Positions 44,801 through 53,112 of a stretch of 64,000 nt of DNA are shown here, piece after piece. The number at the start of each line of letters is the position of its first letter. Position 1 is the first letter of the stretch. The translations under genes and the position numbers were made by a program. Under the pieces are notes generated by a model, which saw only the letters and a program-made list of their open reading frames with translations, ran no database searches and was not told the DNA's origin. This DNA is from Pseudomonadota bacterium (GTDB lineage: Bacteria > Pseudomonadota > Gammaproteobacteria > Steroidobacterales > Steroidobacteraceae). Where the stretch lies: positions 1 to 64,000 of the forward strand of contig JAFAGC010000087.1 of the NCBI GenBank assembly GCA_023423065.1, given 5' to 3'.

Positions 44801-45083
44801 TTCCATCCTGCTGGTCGATTTCATCGACACCGAGCTGCGCACCGGCGCCAGCCTGGAAGACGCCGTGATGCGCGCGGGCATCGTGCGCGCGAAGCCCATC
44901 GCGCTCACCGGGCTCGCGGCGATGATCGGCGCGTTCTTCATCCTCGACGATCCGATCTTCAACGGGCTCGCGGTCTCGCTGATCTTCGGCATCCTCGTTT
45001 CCACCGCGCTCACGCTGGTCGTGATCCCGGTTCTCTACTACGCATACCTGAGACGGCAACCGGCGCCCGTGCGCCAGGAGTAA
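41856..45083 (+). CDS. RND efflux transporter inner-membrane pump
   Basis: A 1075-residue proton-driven pump of the AcrB/hydrophobe-type class. Landmarks: N-terminal helix then REEEPQIDVTFANVLVPFPG, the proton-relay helix with GILVDDAIVIVENVHRH (paired Asp), two large periplasmic loops and a C-terminal repeat with MIALAGIIVRNSILLVDF. It lacks the methionine triads expected for a Cus-type metal pump. Substrate unknown; the DUF2892, sulfide:quinone reductase and OsmC neighbours suggest a reactive sulfur or thiol compound, but this is inference. GTG start overlaps the adaptor stop. Confidence 0.9.
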   Translation: MSEALGFSGRLARAFLGRQLTPLLALAALLAGAFAVLVTPREEEPQIDVTFANVLVPFPGASAEQVENLVATPMEKVLGEIAGVEHITSASRPGLAVLGIQFEVGEPRTEAIVRLYNAIYSNQDWQPPGSGVLQPLVKPKGIDDVPIVTLTLWTADPARGGHDLGQVARTLEAELKRVPGTRNVYTIGAPRSVVRVDLDPQRLSGFGLTVGELMQSLQAANVVQHAGSLVGDNQVTAVDAGRFLADRNDIAGLVVGAHQGKPVFLEDVATVSLGPEQPDSYVWFGTGPGADTRGIPSVEHAPAVTIAISKKPGENAIDVATQVIERVDRLRGTYIPEGVEVTVTRNYGETANDKAKKLIQKLLFATASVVLLVVFAMGRREAVVVGAAIVVTLAATLFASWAWGFTINRVSLFALIFSIGILVDDAIVIVENVHRHARLPENRDTPMTQLIPRAVDEVGGPTILATFTVIAALLPMAFVSGLMGPYMSPIPINSSMGMMISLAVALVFTPWLCRKLLGGHGPAHEEAESPRLRRLFERVLRPFLGGGAARGRRHKLYWGVLGAIVVAVGLVAVRLVVMKMLPFDNKSEFQVVVNLPEGSTLESTARVLDELAHEVGKLPEVSDYQAYAGTAAPINFNGLVRQYYLRESPELGDLQVNLVDKHHRSRKSHDIALAVRPALAEIGRKQGASVQVVEVPPGPPVQAPLVAEVYGPGYAEQQRIAAGVRQVFDETPDIVDVDDSLEAPARRFVIEIDRQKAAQLGVAQQPIVDAIAAALSGSDVTYAHPGRERYPIPVRAGLPIADKGDASALLALEVRAADGTAIPLSELVTLRETRRDSTIYHKDLLPVVYVTGDMAGRLDSPLYGMFDMVGRIADEPPGGAAIEQRFISQPADPNQVAIKWDGEWQITYETFRDMGLAYAVGLVLIYLLVVAQFGSYVLPLIIMAPIPLTIVGVMPGHALLGAQFTATSMIGMIALAGIIVRNSILLVDFIDTELRTGASLEDAVMRAGIVRAKPIALTGLAAMIGAFFILDDPIFNGLAVSLIFGILVSTALTLVVIPVLYYAYLRRQPAPVRQE

Positions 45084-45088
45084 TCGTC

Positions 45089-46369
45089 ATGGCACACATC
45101 ATCGTGATCGGCGCCGGGATCGGCGGCGTTCCCTGCGCCTTCGAGCTGCGCAAGAAGCTGGGCAAATCGCATCGCGTGTCGCTGGTGGGCACTTCGCCCC
45201 ATTTCGAATTCACGCCGTCGAATCCGTGGATCGCGGTCGGCTGGCGGCAAAGGGAACAGACGCGCGTGGAGCTGCGCGCACCACTCGCCGCCAAGGACAT
45301 CGAGTGGCACGACCAGCCGGTCGATCACATCGACGCCGCGGCCCATTCGCTGCGATTGCGCAGCGGGTTGACGCTCCAGTACGACTACCTGGTCATCGCC
45401 ACCGGCCCGAAACTCGCATTCGAGGACGTCCCCGGCCTCGGCCCCGAAGGCTTCACGCAATCCGTGTGCACGCACGAACATGCGGCGCGCGCCTGGGACA
45501 ACTACCAGGCGTTTCTCGCCGATCCGGGCCCGATCGTGATCGGCGCCGCCGCCGGCGCGAGCTGCTTCGGCCCGGCCTACGAGTTCGCGATGATCCTCGA
45601 TGCCGATCTTCGCAAGCGCAAGCTGCGCGACCGTGTGCCGATGACCTTCGTCACCAGCGAACCGTACATCGGGCACATGGGCCTCGGCGGCGTCGGCGAC
45701 AGCAAGGGCCTCATGGAATCGGAACTGCGCCAGCGCCACATCAAGTGGATCGTCAACGCCGGCATCGCGGGCGTCACCGCCGGCCAGATGCGCGTGGTCG
45801 AACATGACGACGACGGCAAGCCGAAGAAGGAAAGCGCGCTGCCGTTCAAGTACGCGATGGTGATTCCGGCGTTCAAGGGCGTGGAACCCGTCGCGGCCGT
45901 GCCCGGACTGTGCAATCCGCGCGGTTTCGTGCTGGTCGATCCGCAGCAGCGCTCGCAGCGGTATCCCAACATCTACTCGGTGGGCGTGTGCGTCGCCATC
46001 CCGCCGGTCGAGGCCACTCCGGTGCCGACCGGCGCGCCCAAGACCGGCTACATGATCGAATCGATGGTGAGTGCCGTGTGCGAGAACATCGCCGCGCAAC
46101 TCGCCGGCAAACCGGCCGTGTCCCAGGCGACCTGGAACGCCATCTGCCTGGCGGACTTCGGCGACACCGGGGCGGCGTTCGTCGCCCTGCCGGAAATCCC
46201 GCCGCGCAACGTCACCTGGTCGAAGAGCGGCAAGTGGGTACACCTGGCCAAGATCGCCTTCGAGAAGTACTTCCTTCGCAAGGTGCGCCACGGATCGACG
46301 GTACCGGTCTACGAGAAATACGTGCTCAAACTGCTCGGCATCGAGGCGCTCAAGGAGCGCAGGAGTTAG
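45089..46369 (+). CDS. sqr: Sulfide:quinone oxidoreductase
   Basis: A 426-residue FAD protein that oxidises sulfide to polysulfide and feeds electrons to quinone at the membrane. FAD-binding IVIGAGIGGVPCAFEL begins at residue 4. Cys127 (SVCTHEH), Cys159 (GASCFGPAYE) and Cys353 (AICLADFGD) match the three catalytic cysteines (128, 160, 356) of the Acidithiobacillus enzyme, and the region VGVCVAIPPVEATPVPTG (residues about 298-315) and the amphipathic C-terminal helices (HLAKIAFEKYFLRK) are typical of true SQR. It starts five bases after the RND pump gene. Confidence 0.9.
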   Translation: MAHIIVIGAGIGGVPCAFELRKKLGKSHRVSLVGTSPHFEFTPSNPWIAVGWRQREQTRVELRAPLAAKDIEWHDQPVDHIDAAAHSLRLRSGLTLQYDYLVIATGPKLAFEDVPGLGPEGFTQSVCTHEHAARAWDNYQAFLADPGPIVIGAAAGASCFGPAYEFAMILDADLRKRKLRDRVPMTFVTSEPYIGHMGLGGVGDSKGLMESELRQRHIKWIVNAGIAGVTAGQMRVVEHDDDGKPKKESALPFKYAMVIPAFKGVEPVAAVPGLCNPRGFVLVDPQQRSQRYPNIYSVGVCVAIPPVEATPVPTGAPKTGYMIESMVSAVCENIAAQLAGKPAVSQATWNAICLADFGDTGAAFVALPEIPPRNVTWSKSGKWVHLAKIAFEKYFLRKVRHGSTVPVYEKYVLKLLGIEALKERRS

Positions 46370-46371
46370 TC

Positions 46372-46812
46372 ATGCATCCCTATCCGCACCTCTACCCTGC
46401 GGCGGCGCGCGGCCAGGCGACCGGCGACGTCACCGTGACCTCGCCGTCGCTGCCGGACATCCTGACGGCGCCGCCGCCGGAGTTCGACGGTCCCGGCGGC
46501 CGATGGTCTCCCGAGACCCTGCTGTGCGCCGCGGTGGCCAACTGCTACATCCTGACGTTTCGCGGCGTGAGTCGGGCCGCCCGCTTCGAATGGTCGAAGC
46601 TGGACTGCCGGGTCGAAGGTACGCTCGAGCGGGTCGACGGCCAGACCCGGTTCACGCGTTTCACCACCTTCGCGGAGCTCACCGTGCCCGTCGGGGCGGA
46701 TTCCGGCCAGGCGAGAAAACTCCTGGAGCGCGCCGAACAAGTCTGCCTGGTTTCCAATTCACTGAGCGGCGCGCGCGGACTCGAATTCAGCATCGTGGAG
46801 TCGGCGGCCTGA
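46372..46812 (+). CDS. OsmC family protein
   Basis: A 146-residue OsmC/Ohr-fold protein. The two redox cysteines are in SPETLLCAAVANCYILTF (first, near residue 52, with a second nearby at about 58) and AEQVCLVSNSL (about 123). The family reduces organic peroxides or persulfides with thiol cofactors. It lies two bases after the sulfide:quinone reductase gene, so a role on sulfane sulfur products is plausible. The exact substrate cannot be read from the sequence. Confidence 0.8.
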   Translation: MHPYPHLYPAAARGQATGDVTVTSPSLPDILTAPPPEFDGPGGRWSPETLLCAAVANCYILTFRGVSRAARFEWSKLDCRVEGTLERVDGQTRFTRFTTFAELTVPVGADSGQARKLLERAEQVCLVSNSLSGARGLEFSIVESAA

Positions 46813-46816
46813 CCCC

Positions 46817-47050
46817 TCATCCTTCTTCCATCATCGCCGACATCCGCTGCATCGTCGTCCAGTGCTCCCGGACGAGACGCTGGCGCGTCTGCGGATCCTG
46901 TGCGTCGCGGATCGATTCCACCTGCGACTGCATCAGCCGCATCTGCTCCTGCATCTCCTCTTCCCGCGTGGAGTTTTCGTGGAATGCCACGTCGGGCTGA
47001 AGGATCAGCACTATCGCGACGACGGCAACGAGCCTGATGACGAGTTTCAT
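46817..47050 (-). CDS. Small secreted or anchored protein, unknown
   Basis: A 77-residue protein with an N-terminal hydrophobic signal/anchor (VIRLVAVVAIVLILQP) and a charged helical tail rich in Glu, Gln and Met (EEEMQEQMRLMQSQVESI), likely a coiled coil. I do not recognise a family. An AAGGAG site precedes it, inside the end of the flavodoxin-like gene, whose stop its ATG overlaps (ATGA). It ends five bases from the convergent OsmC gene. Confidence 0.55.
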   Translation of the reverse strand: MKLVIRLVAVVAIVLILQPDVAFHENSTREEEMQEQMRLMQSQVESIRDAQDPQTRQRLVREHWTTMQRMSAMMEEG

Positions 47051-47604
47051 CGCATGTCTCCTTCCACTGCCGGTCTCGCCGGCATCTGCCGCATTCGTTC
47101 GTTCGCCGGAAAAGCCGGCTCGGCGCGCAACGCCGCCACGAATCTGCCCAGCTTGTTCCAGTAGACGGCCGGATCGCGCAGCTCACGGTCGGTGAACCCC
47201 ACGAAAGCGACGGCGCCCTGGTCCGCGAGCTTCTCCATCGTGGGCACCACGCGTTCCGCAGGCGTGTTTCCCGAGGTCGTGAAGAACGCGACGCGCCGGG
47301 CGTGCCCCCGGATGGATTTCAGGATGGTCCGCACGGCCGGCGTGATCTTTCCCGCCCAGATGGGTGTGCCCACGATCGTGAGGTCGTAATCGTCCGCGTT
47401 CTTCGGGAAGTCGATGAGCACCGTGGGCCGTTCGCGCAGGCTGTCGAACGCCGCGCGCACGTAGCCGAGGACTCCATGTCGCGCGGTGCGCTCGCGGACT
47501 CGTTCGACGTCGGCGCCGAGCTGCTCGGCGAGCGCCCTCGCGACCCGTTCGGTGTTGCCGCTCAGCGAGTAGTAGACGACGAGGGCGTGCTTGCGGTCCG
47601 GCAT
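47047..47604 (-). CDS. Flavodoxin domain protein
   Basis: A 185-residue protein with the flavodoxin phosphate-binding loop YYSLSGNTERVA at residues 11-22, TPIWAGKITPAVRTIL for the isoalloxazine ring and FTTSGNTP further on. It should bind FMN and act in one-electron transfer or quinone-type reduction in the cytoplasm. The ATG at 47604 is the first after an open stretch without family similarity. It lies between the di-haem cytochrome gene (upstream on this strand, 118 bases) and the small secreted protein. Confidence 0.78.
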   Translation of the reverse strand: MPDRKHALVVYYSLSGNTERVARALAEQLGADVERVRERTARHGVLGYVRAAFDSLRERPTVLIDFPKNADDYDLTIVGTPIWAGKITPAVRTILKSIRGHARRVAFFTTSGNTPAERVVPTMEKLADQGAVAFVGFTDRELRDPAVYWNKLGRFVAALRAEPAFPANERMRQMPARPAVEGDMR

Positions 47605-47722
47605 GTGACTTCTCTCGTGGATGTCCGGGGCGAGAATGCGCCGCATTGCGCGACCCGCGCCATGGGCCCCACTACCGATCCGATACGCGGATCTACCTAG
47701 CCGGGCGGCCGCCCGGCGCCGG

Positions 47723-48406
47723 CTATCTACCCTCGAGCGGGCTGAGGACCGGGCTGACGCGCGAGAGATAATCGGCCACGCCGCGCATCTGGGCCGCGCT
47801 GAGCCCCTGCAGCCGCTCGACGTGCGCCAGATCCATTCCGGGACGATTGCCGGCGGCGGTCTCCTGCAGCTGGCGCAGCAGATAACCGTAGCGCTGTCCG
47901 GCCAGGCGCGGCAGGGAACGCGCGCGATCGCCCTCGCCCAGCGGGCCGTGGCAGCGTTCGCAATTCCGGAAATAGACGCTCGCGCCCTCGCGCAGGTCCA
48001 GGCCGTCGCCGATGCCCGTGGCGGTCGGCGGGAATCGTGGCAACGCGGCAACGTAAGCGGCCACGTCGGTCAGATCCTGTGCGTTGGTCAGGTGATGGTT
48101 GTCGGTGAAATGCCGCATGCGTTCGTCCCAGCGCTGGTCGTGACGGAAATCCGTCAGTTGCTTCAGCAGGACTCCGCCATGCTGCCCTGCGATAGCCGGA
48201 ACGTCGCCGTCCGGCGTGCCGCTGCCGTCCGCGCCATGACACGCGGCGCAGACGCGGAACAACTCGGCGCCGTGCGCGAGATCGGGCTCGAGGAGTGCGC
48301 TCTCGACGAACTCGCGGTCGCGTTCCAGGCGCGTCTGCGGGGACTGTCCCCACGCGAACGCCCCGATCACCGCCAGCACCACCACGAACAAGCCAACGTT
48401 ACGCAT
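47723..48406 (-). CDS. Di-haem cytochrome c, c4 type
   Basis: A 227-residue periplasmic cytochrome with an N-terminal signal (NVGLFVVVLAVIGAFAWG). Two class I domains carry CAACHG (about residue 53) and CERCHG (about 150), each followed by the IAGQ/LAGQ segment and a probable axial Met (DERMRHF, RPGMDL). The c4 family shuttles electrons to cbb3 oxidase or nitrite reductases. A paralogue lies at 62524. Both are divergent from a chaperone gene (here groEL, there hsp20) and share a 22-bp identical stretch upstream. Confidence 0.85.
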   Translation of the reverse strand: MRNVGLFVVVLAVIGAFAWGQSPQTRLERDREFVESALLEPDLAHGAELFRVCAACHGADGSGTPDGDVPAIAGQHGGVLLKQLTDFRHDQRWDERMRHFTDNHHLTNAQDLTDVAAYVAALPRFPPTATGIGDGLDLREGASVYFRNCERCHGPLGEGDRARSLPRLAGQRYGYLLRQLQETAAGNRPGMDLAHVERLQGLSAAQMRGVADYLSRVSPVLSPLEGR

Positions 48407-48461
48407 GGAGCGGAAAGTAGCGCGATACGCCGGGCGCGGGATCGAGGGAACTACGTATGGG

Positions 48462-48483
48462 AGTACGCGCGGCCGCGAATCGC
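48462..48483. promoter_or_regulatory. 22-bp block identical to bases 63250-63271
   Basis: The block begins TACGCGCGGCCGCG and is identical over 22 bases to 63250-63271. Each copy lies 50-75 bases before a di-haem cytochrome gene on one side and before a chaperone gene on the other. A TACGTA half-site lies just before it at 48450. Confidence 0.5.
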
Positions 48484-48649
48484 GCCACGGCGTGGGCACG
48501 GGTAGCGTCACCAGGCGAACCTTGTTAGACCCCACGCGACGCCCCCGCCTCCGCTCGTCGCGTGATTCCGCCAGCATGAAGAGCCAGTCCACTTCGCAGC
48601 CGCCTCACTGCACGATGGAGCATCGTCGCGGAGTGCGTCGAGGTGATGC

Positions 48650-50268
48650 ATGACCGCCAAGCAGATACTGTTTCATTCCAATGCGCGCGAAAAGGTGCTG
48701 CGCGGAGCGAGCCAGCTCGCCGATGCGGTGCGCCTCACGCTGGGACCCAAGTCCAAGTCCGTGCTCATCCAGAAGAAGTTCGGCGCGCCCATCGTCTGCA
48801 ACGACGGAGTGACCATCGCCAAGGAGATGGAGCTCGAAGACCCGATCGAGAATCTCGGAGCCCAGATGCTGCGCCAGGCCGCGGAGCAGACCGGCGATGC
48901 GGTCGGTGACGGCACCAGCACCGCGACGATTCTGGCGCACGCCATTTTCGCCGACGGCGTCCGCAACGTTGCCGCCGGCGCGAGCGCCATCGACCTGAAG
49001 CGCGGACTCGACCGCGCGCTCGCCGCCACGGTGGACGCCCTGAAGAAGGACTCGAGGCCGGTGAGCAGTCGCAAGGAGAAGGCACAGGTCGCCACGATCT
49101 CCGCACACAACGACGAGCAGGTGGGCAACCTGGTCGCCGACGCGCTCGAGAAGGTCGGCGACGAGGGCGTCATCAGCGTCGAGGAATCCAAGACCACCGA
49201 GACCACGCTCGAAGTCGTCGAGGGCCTGCAGTTCGATCGCGGCTACATTTCCCCCTATTTCGTGACCGACCAGTCCTCCATGGAAGCCGTGCTCGAGGAC
49301 GCCTTCGTGCTGGTCACCGACCGGCGCATCAACATCGTCAAGGACATGCTGATGCTGCTCGAACAGGTCGCGAAGGAAGCTCGGCCGATCCTTTTCGTCG
49401 CCGAGGACGTCGAAGGCGAGGCGCTGGCGACGCTGGTGGTCAACCAGCTCCGCGCGGTGCTCAGGAGCGCCGCGGTCAAGGCGCCCGGCTTCGGCGACCG
49501 GCGCAAGGCATTGCTCCAGGACATCGCGACGCTGACCGGCGCCCAGCTCATCTCGGAGGAACTGGGCCTCAAGCTCGAGGACGTGGAGATTTCGCAGCTC
49601 GGACGGGCCAGGCGCATCGTCGTCGACAAGGAGCACACGACGATCATCGGGGGCGCGGGCAAGAAGGCCGACATCGATGCGCGCATCAGGACGATTCGCA
49701 CCGAGATCGACAAGGCGACCAGCGACTACGACCGTGAAAAGCTCGAGGAACGCATGGCGAAACTCTCGGGTGGCGTGGCCGTGGTGCGCGTGGGCGCGCC
49801 CTCCGAGCCCGAGATGAAGTCGAAGAAGGACGCGCTCGACGATGCGATCAGCGCGACCAAGGCCGCGATCGCCGAAGGCATCGTGCCCGGCGGCGGACTC
49901 GCGCTGCTGCGCTGCTCGCGCGTGCTCGAGGCGCTGGAATCCTCGTGCACGGGCGACGAACGCACCGGCGTGCAGATCCTGCGCCGCGCGCTCGAGGCGC
50001 CGACGCGCCAGATCGCCGAGAACTCGGCGGCCGACGGTGGCGTGGTCATCGACCGCGTGCTGCGCGCGGACGACGCGACCGTTTCGATGCCGCACGCAAG
50101 CAGTACGTGGATCTGTTCGAAGCGGGTATCGTCGATCCTTGCAAGGTCGTGCGCATCGCGCTCGAGAACGCGGTGTCGGTGGCGAGCGTGCTGCTGCTCA
50201 CCGAGGCAACCATGACGGAGAAGCCGGAGAAGAAGGCGGCCGCGGAACCAGGCCCTCCGGAATTCTGA
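48650..50268 (+). pseudogene. groEL: GroEL-type chaperonin gene with a single-base frameshift
   Basis: A GroEL homologue with the ATP-site motif VGDGTSTAT, conserved DGVTIAKEMELEDP and GIVPGGGLALLR. It reads in one frame from ATG 48650 (AGGTG site) to about 50080, then the last 60 or so residues (FDAARKQYVDLFEAGIVD, ASVLLLTEATMTE) continue in another frame. One missing base at ACCG|TTTCGATGCC (50080/50081) explains it; adding a G restores a 539-residue protein. As read, the first frame runs on to 50215 with an unrelated tail. No groES is adjacent and the usual Gly-Met tail is absent, so this is a second, orphan chaperonin. Sequence error cannot be excluded. Confidence 0.75.
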
Positions 50269-50274
50269 AAGGCC

Positions 50275-51291
50275 GTGAACGCCCGGATCCCGCCCCTGCT
50301 CTTTTGCTTGTCGGAGAGCCGCACGCTCGCGCAGGGCATGGCCGCCGAATCAGGCCTGGAGCCCGCGGCGCTCGAGGAGCGCGCATTCGAAGCCGGGGAG
50401 TTCAAATTGCGGCCGCTGACCGCCGTGCGCGATCGCGCCGTGTGCGTGGTCCAGGAACTCGCGGGCAGCGAAGCGATGTCCGTCAGCGAGCGGTTGCTGC
50501 GCCTGCTGCTGCTGTCGTTCGGGCTGCGCGACGCCGGCGCCACGCGCCTGACCGCCTTCGTGCCCTATCTACCGTTCGCGCGCAAGGATCGGCGCACGCA
50601 GATCCGGGACCCGGTGAGCATCCGCTACATCGCGCAGCTCCTGGAGGCCGCCGGCATCGATCGGCTGGTCGCCCTCGACGTCCACAATCCCGCGGCGTTC
50701 GACAACGCCTTTCGCATTCCCGCGGATCATCTCTCCGCGGCGCCGCTGTTCGTGAACCACTTCGCCGGACTACTCGGGCCGGGAGTGCCGCTCACGGTGG
50801 CTTCGCCCGACGTGGGGGGCGTCAAGCGCGCGCAATTGTTGCGCGAGAAGCTGGAATCGAAGCTGGCGCGCGAGGTCGAGCTGGTGTTCATCGAGAAGCG
50901 GCGCGTGCGCGGGATCGTTTCGGGTGGCGCGGTGATCGGCGAGGTCGCGGGCCGCGTCACGATCGTACTCGACGACCTGTGCGCCTCGGGCGGCACGTTG
51001 ATCCGCGCCGCCGCGGCCCTGCGCGGCGCGGGTGCGTCGCACGTCCACGTCGCCTTCACCCATGCGCCGCATCCAGCGGGCCTGCGGGCCCTGGCGGCGT
51101 GCGCCGACATCGGCGGCATCGTTCTGACGGACAGCGCCGGCGACGCCATGCGGCCGGTGGCGCGGGAGCTGGGTGCGAGACTCACCGTGCTGAGCATCGC
51201 GCCCCTGCTCGGCGCGGTGCTGTCGCGCATGATCTCGGGGCGACCGGTCAGCGCCCTGCTGGAGCGGTTCCCCGCGAATGACCCGGGCTGA
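50275..51291 (+). CDS. Ribose-phosphate pyrophosphokinase-like protein
   Basis: A 338-residue member of the PRPP synthetase family, starting at GTG 50275. It shows the flexible-loop region PYLPFARKDRRTQ, DVHNP, and the PRPP-binding loop IVLDDLCASGGTLI. Normal Prs has about 315 residues and a longer first motif, so this is a divergent relative, probably not the housekeeping enzyme. It would make PRPP from ribose 5-phosphate and ATP. It follows groEL by six bases and precedes the kinase/AAA protein; a phosphoribosyltransferase is encoded at 54934. Confidence 0.82.
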   Translation: MNARIPPLLFCLSESRTLAQGMAAESGLEPAALEERAFEAGEFKLRPLTAVRDRAVCVVQELAGSEAMSVSERLLRLLLLSFGLRDAGATRLTAFVPYLPFARKDRRTQIRDPVSIRYIAQLLEAAGIDRLVALDVHNPAAFDNAFRIPADHLSAAPLFVNHFAGLLGPGVPLTVASPDVGGVKRAQLLREKLESKLAREVELVFIEKRRVRGIVSGGAVIGEVAGRVTIVLDDLCASGGTLIRAAAALRGAGASHVHVAFTHAPHPAGLRALAACADIGGIVLTDSAGDAMRPVARELGARLTVLSIAPLLGAVLSRMISGRPVSALLERFPANDPG

Positions 51292-51365
51292 AGCGCCGAG
51301 GATGCGGGCGGCCGAATCAGGAATGCTACGCATGGAGCCACGGCCCGAGGTGAGGAAAATGACGC

Positions 51366-52946
51366 ATGGAGCACGGATCCGCCCGCATGTCCGGACTGCC
51401 GCCGCATCTGCAACCGCTGCTCAGCCCGCAGTCGTACCCGCATTCGGTCGCCAGCGTCCGTCTCGTCGAAACGCACATCTCCTGGGTGCTGCTGACGGGC
51501 AAGTACGCCTACAAGATCAAGCGCCCCGTGCACTATCCATTCGTCGATCTGCGGTCGATCCGACATCGTGCGTTCCTGTGCGCGGAGGAAGTGCGGCTGA
51601 ATCGCCGATTCGCGCCACAGCTCTACCTGGACGTCTGCGGAATCGTCGAGTCGAACGGCGGGGTGCGCATCGCGGACGACGGCGCGGCCATCGAGCATGC
51701 GGTGCGCATGCTGCAATTCGACCGCGAAGAGGAACTCGACCGACTCATTGAAGCCGGACGCGTCGCCGCGAGTGAACTCGAGGCGTTCGGCCGCGAGCTG
51801 GCATCGATCCATGCGCAGCTTCCGCAAGCGGCGCCGGGCGAAACGTGGGGCACGGTCGCGAGCGTGCGCGCGCAGCTCGAGACCAACCTCGCGCAATGCC
51901 GGCAGAGCGCGACCGATCTCGGCACCCGCGCCGCGGTCGATGCGCTCGCCCGACCACTCGAAGCACTGCTGCGCGCGCTCGAACCGGATATCGCCCGCCG
52001 CCGTGAACAGGGTCGTGTGCGCGAATGCCATGGAGACCTGCACTGCCGGAATCTGGTGCGCATCCGGAACCGGCTCGTGGCCTTCGACTGCCTGGAGTTC
52101 GAACCCGCGTTCCGCTGGATCGACGTCGCGGACGAGGTGGCGTTCCTCTGGATGGATCTCGCGGCGCGTCGCCGGCCGGACTTCGGGCTGGCATTCCTGT
52201 CGGGGTATCTCGAGCAAGGCGGCGATCATGAGTTGTGCCGCCTGCTGCGACTCTACGGGACCCACCGCGCGCTCGTGCGCGCGAAAGTGGCCGCGCTCGA
52301 GCGCGGCGGTGCCCGGAGACATCATGCGCTGCTCGACTGCGCCCGCGAGCTTCTCGAGCCGGCCACGCCGTCGCTCGTGCTGATGTCCGGCGTGTCGGGC
52401 TCGGGCAAGACCTGGCTGGCGCGCCAGCTCGCGCCCGCGCTCGGGGCTATCCACTTGCGCTCGGATGTCGAACGCAAACGCCTCGCGGGTTTCGCGCCGG
52501 AGGCCGACTCGCACTCTCCCGTCGCGCAGCGCCTCTACTCCGCGGACATGAGCGCCCGCGTCTACGCACGCCTCGAAAACTGCGCGGACGCCGTGCTCGC
52601 GGGCGGCCTGCCCGTGATCGTCGATGCGACGTTCACGAAGCGGGCCGAGCGCGACTCCTTCCGCGGGCTCGCGGAACGGCGTGGCGCGCCGCTCGTCATG
52701 GTTCACTGCACGGCATCAGAAGACGTGCTGCGGACGCGCATCACCGAACGCCGCGAGCGCGGCGGCGACGCGTCGGAAGCCGACCTCGCGGTCCTCGACT
52801 GGCAGCTCGCGCACGCCGAGCCCCTCGCGGCCGACGAATCGCTCGACCTCCTGGAAGCCGATACCACGCGCGCCGATGTGGCGGACCAAACGCTCGAGGC
52901 ATTGATCCGGAAACTGCCGGTCAGCTCGCCGGCCGCTCCTTGCTGA
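51366..52946 (+). CDS. Fusion of aminoglycoside-phosphotransferase-like kinase and AAA ATPase
   Basis: A 526-residue two-domain protein. The N-terminal half (about 25-330) is a kinase of the aminoglycoside phosphotransferase fold: KYAYKIKRPV with the ATP lysine, CHGDLHCRNL catalytic loop and FDCLEF with the metal Asp. The C-terminal half is a P-loop kinase (AAA_33 type) with Walker A GVSGSGKT (about 342-349) and VIVDATFTKRAER. Substrates are unknown. A homologue of the first half alone is encoded at 53406 on the other strand. It is the last gene of the groEL-prs unit. Confidence 0.82.
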   Translation: MEHGSARMSGLPPHLQPLLSPQSYPHSVASVRLVETHISWVLLTGKYAYKIKRPVHYPFVDLRSIRHRAFLCAEEVRLNRRFAPQLYLDVCGIVESNGGVRIADDGAAIEHAVRMLQFDREEELDRLIEAGRVAASELEAFGRELASIHAQLPQAAPGETWGTVASVRAQLETNLAQCRQSATDLGTRAAVDALARPLEALLRALEPDIARRREQGRVRECHGDLHCRNLVRIRNRLVAFDCLEFEPAFRWIDVADEVAFLWMDLAARRRPDFGLAFLSGYLEQGGDHELCRLLRLYGTHRALVRAKVAALERGGARRHHALLDCARELLEPATPSLVLMSGVSGSGKTWLARQLAPALGAIHLRSDVERKRLAGFAPEADSHSPVAQRLYSADMSARVYARLENCADAVLAGGLPVIVDATFTKRAERDSFRGLAERRGAPLVMVHCTASEDVLRTRITERRERGGDASEADLAVLDWQLAHAEPLAADESLDLLEADTTRADVADQTLEALIRKLPVSSPAAPC

Positions 52947-53112
52947 AGCACTGCACCACCAGGCGCCGTTGCCCGCCGCTTTCCCGTTCGACAGCCTTGC
53001 GAGTCTCGACCATCGCATGGTGGCAGGCTTCCCGCGTGGCGAATTCCTGACTGAATCCGGAATTCGGCGACACGCTGCCGCCCTGGAAGAAGATCACGAT
53101 CAGTACGTACAT
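52921..53112 (-). CDS. Small hypothetical protein
   Basis: A 63-residue protein preceded by a perfect AGGAGGT ribosome site five bases before the ATG, the best evidence that it is translated. It starts with a short hydrophobic run (MYVLIVIFFQGG), has CHHAMVETRKAVE in the middle and ends VVQCFSKERPAS. I recognise no family. It overlaps the 3' end of the convergent kinase/AAA gene by 26 bases. Confidence 0.5.
   Translation of the reverse strand: MYVLIVIFFQGGSVSPNSGFSQEFATREACHHAMVETRKAVERESGGQRRLVVQCFSKERPAS

Noticed and set aside
41856..45083. RND pump as a copper or silver (CusA) exporter
   Set aside because: No methionine triad or metal-binding neighbours such as CusF; left as unassigned RND.
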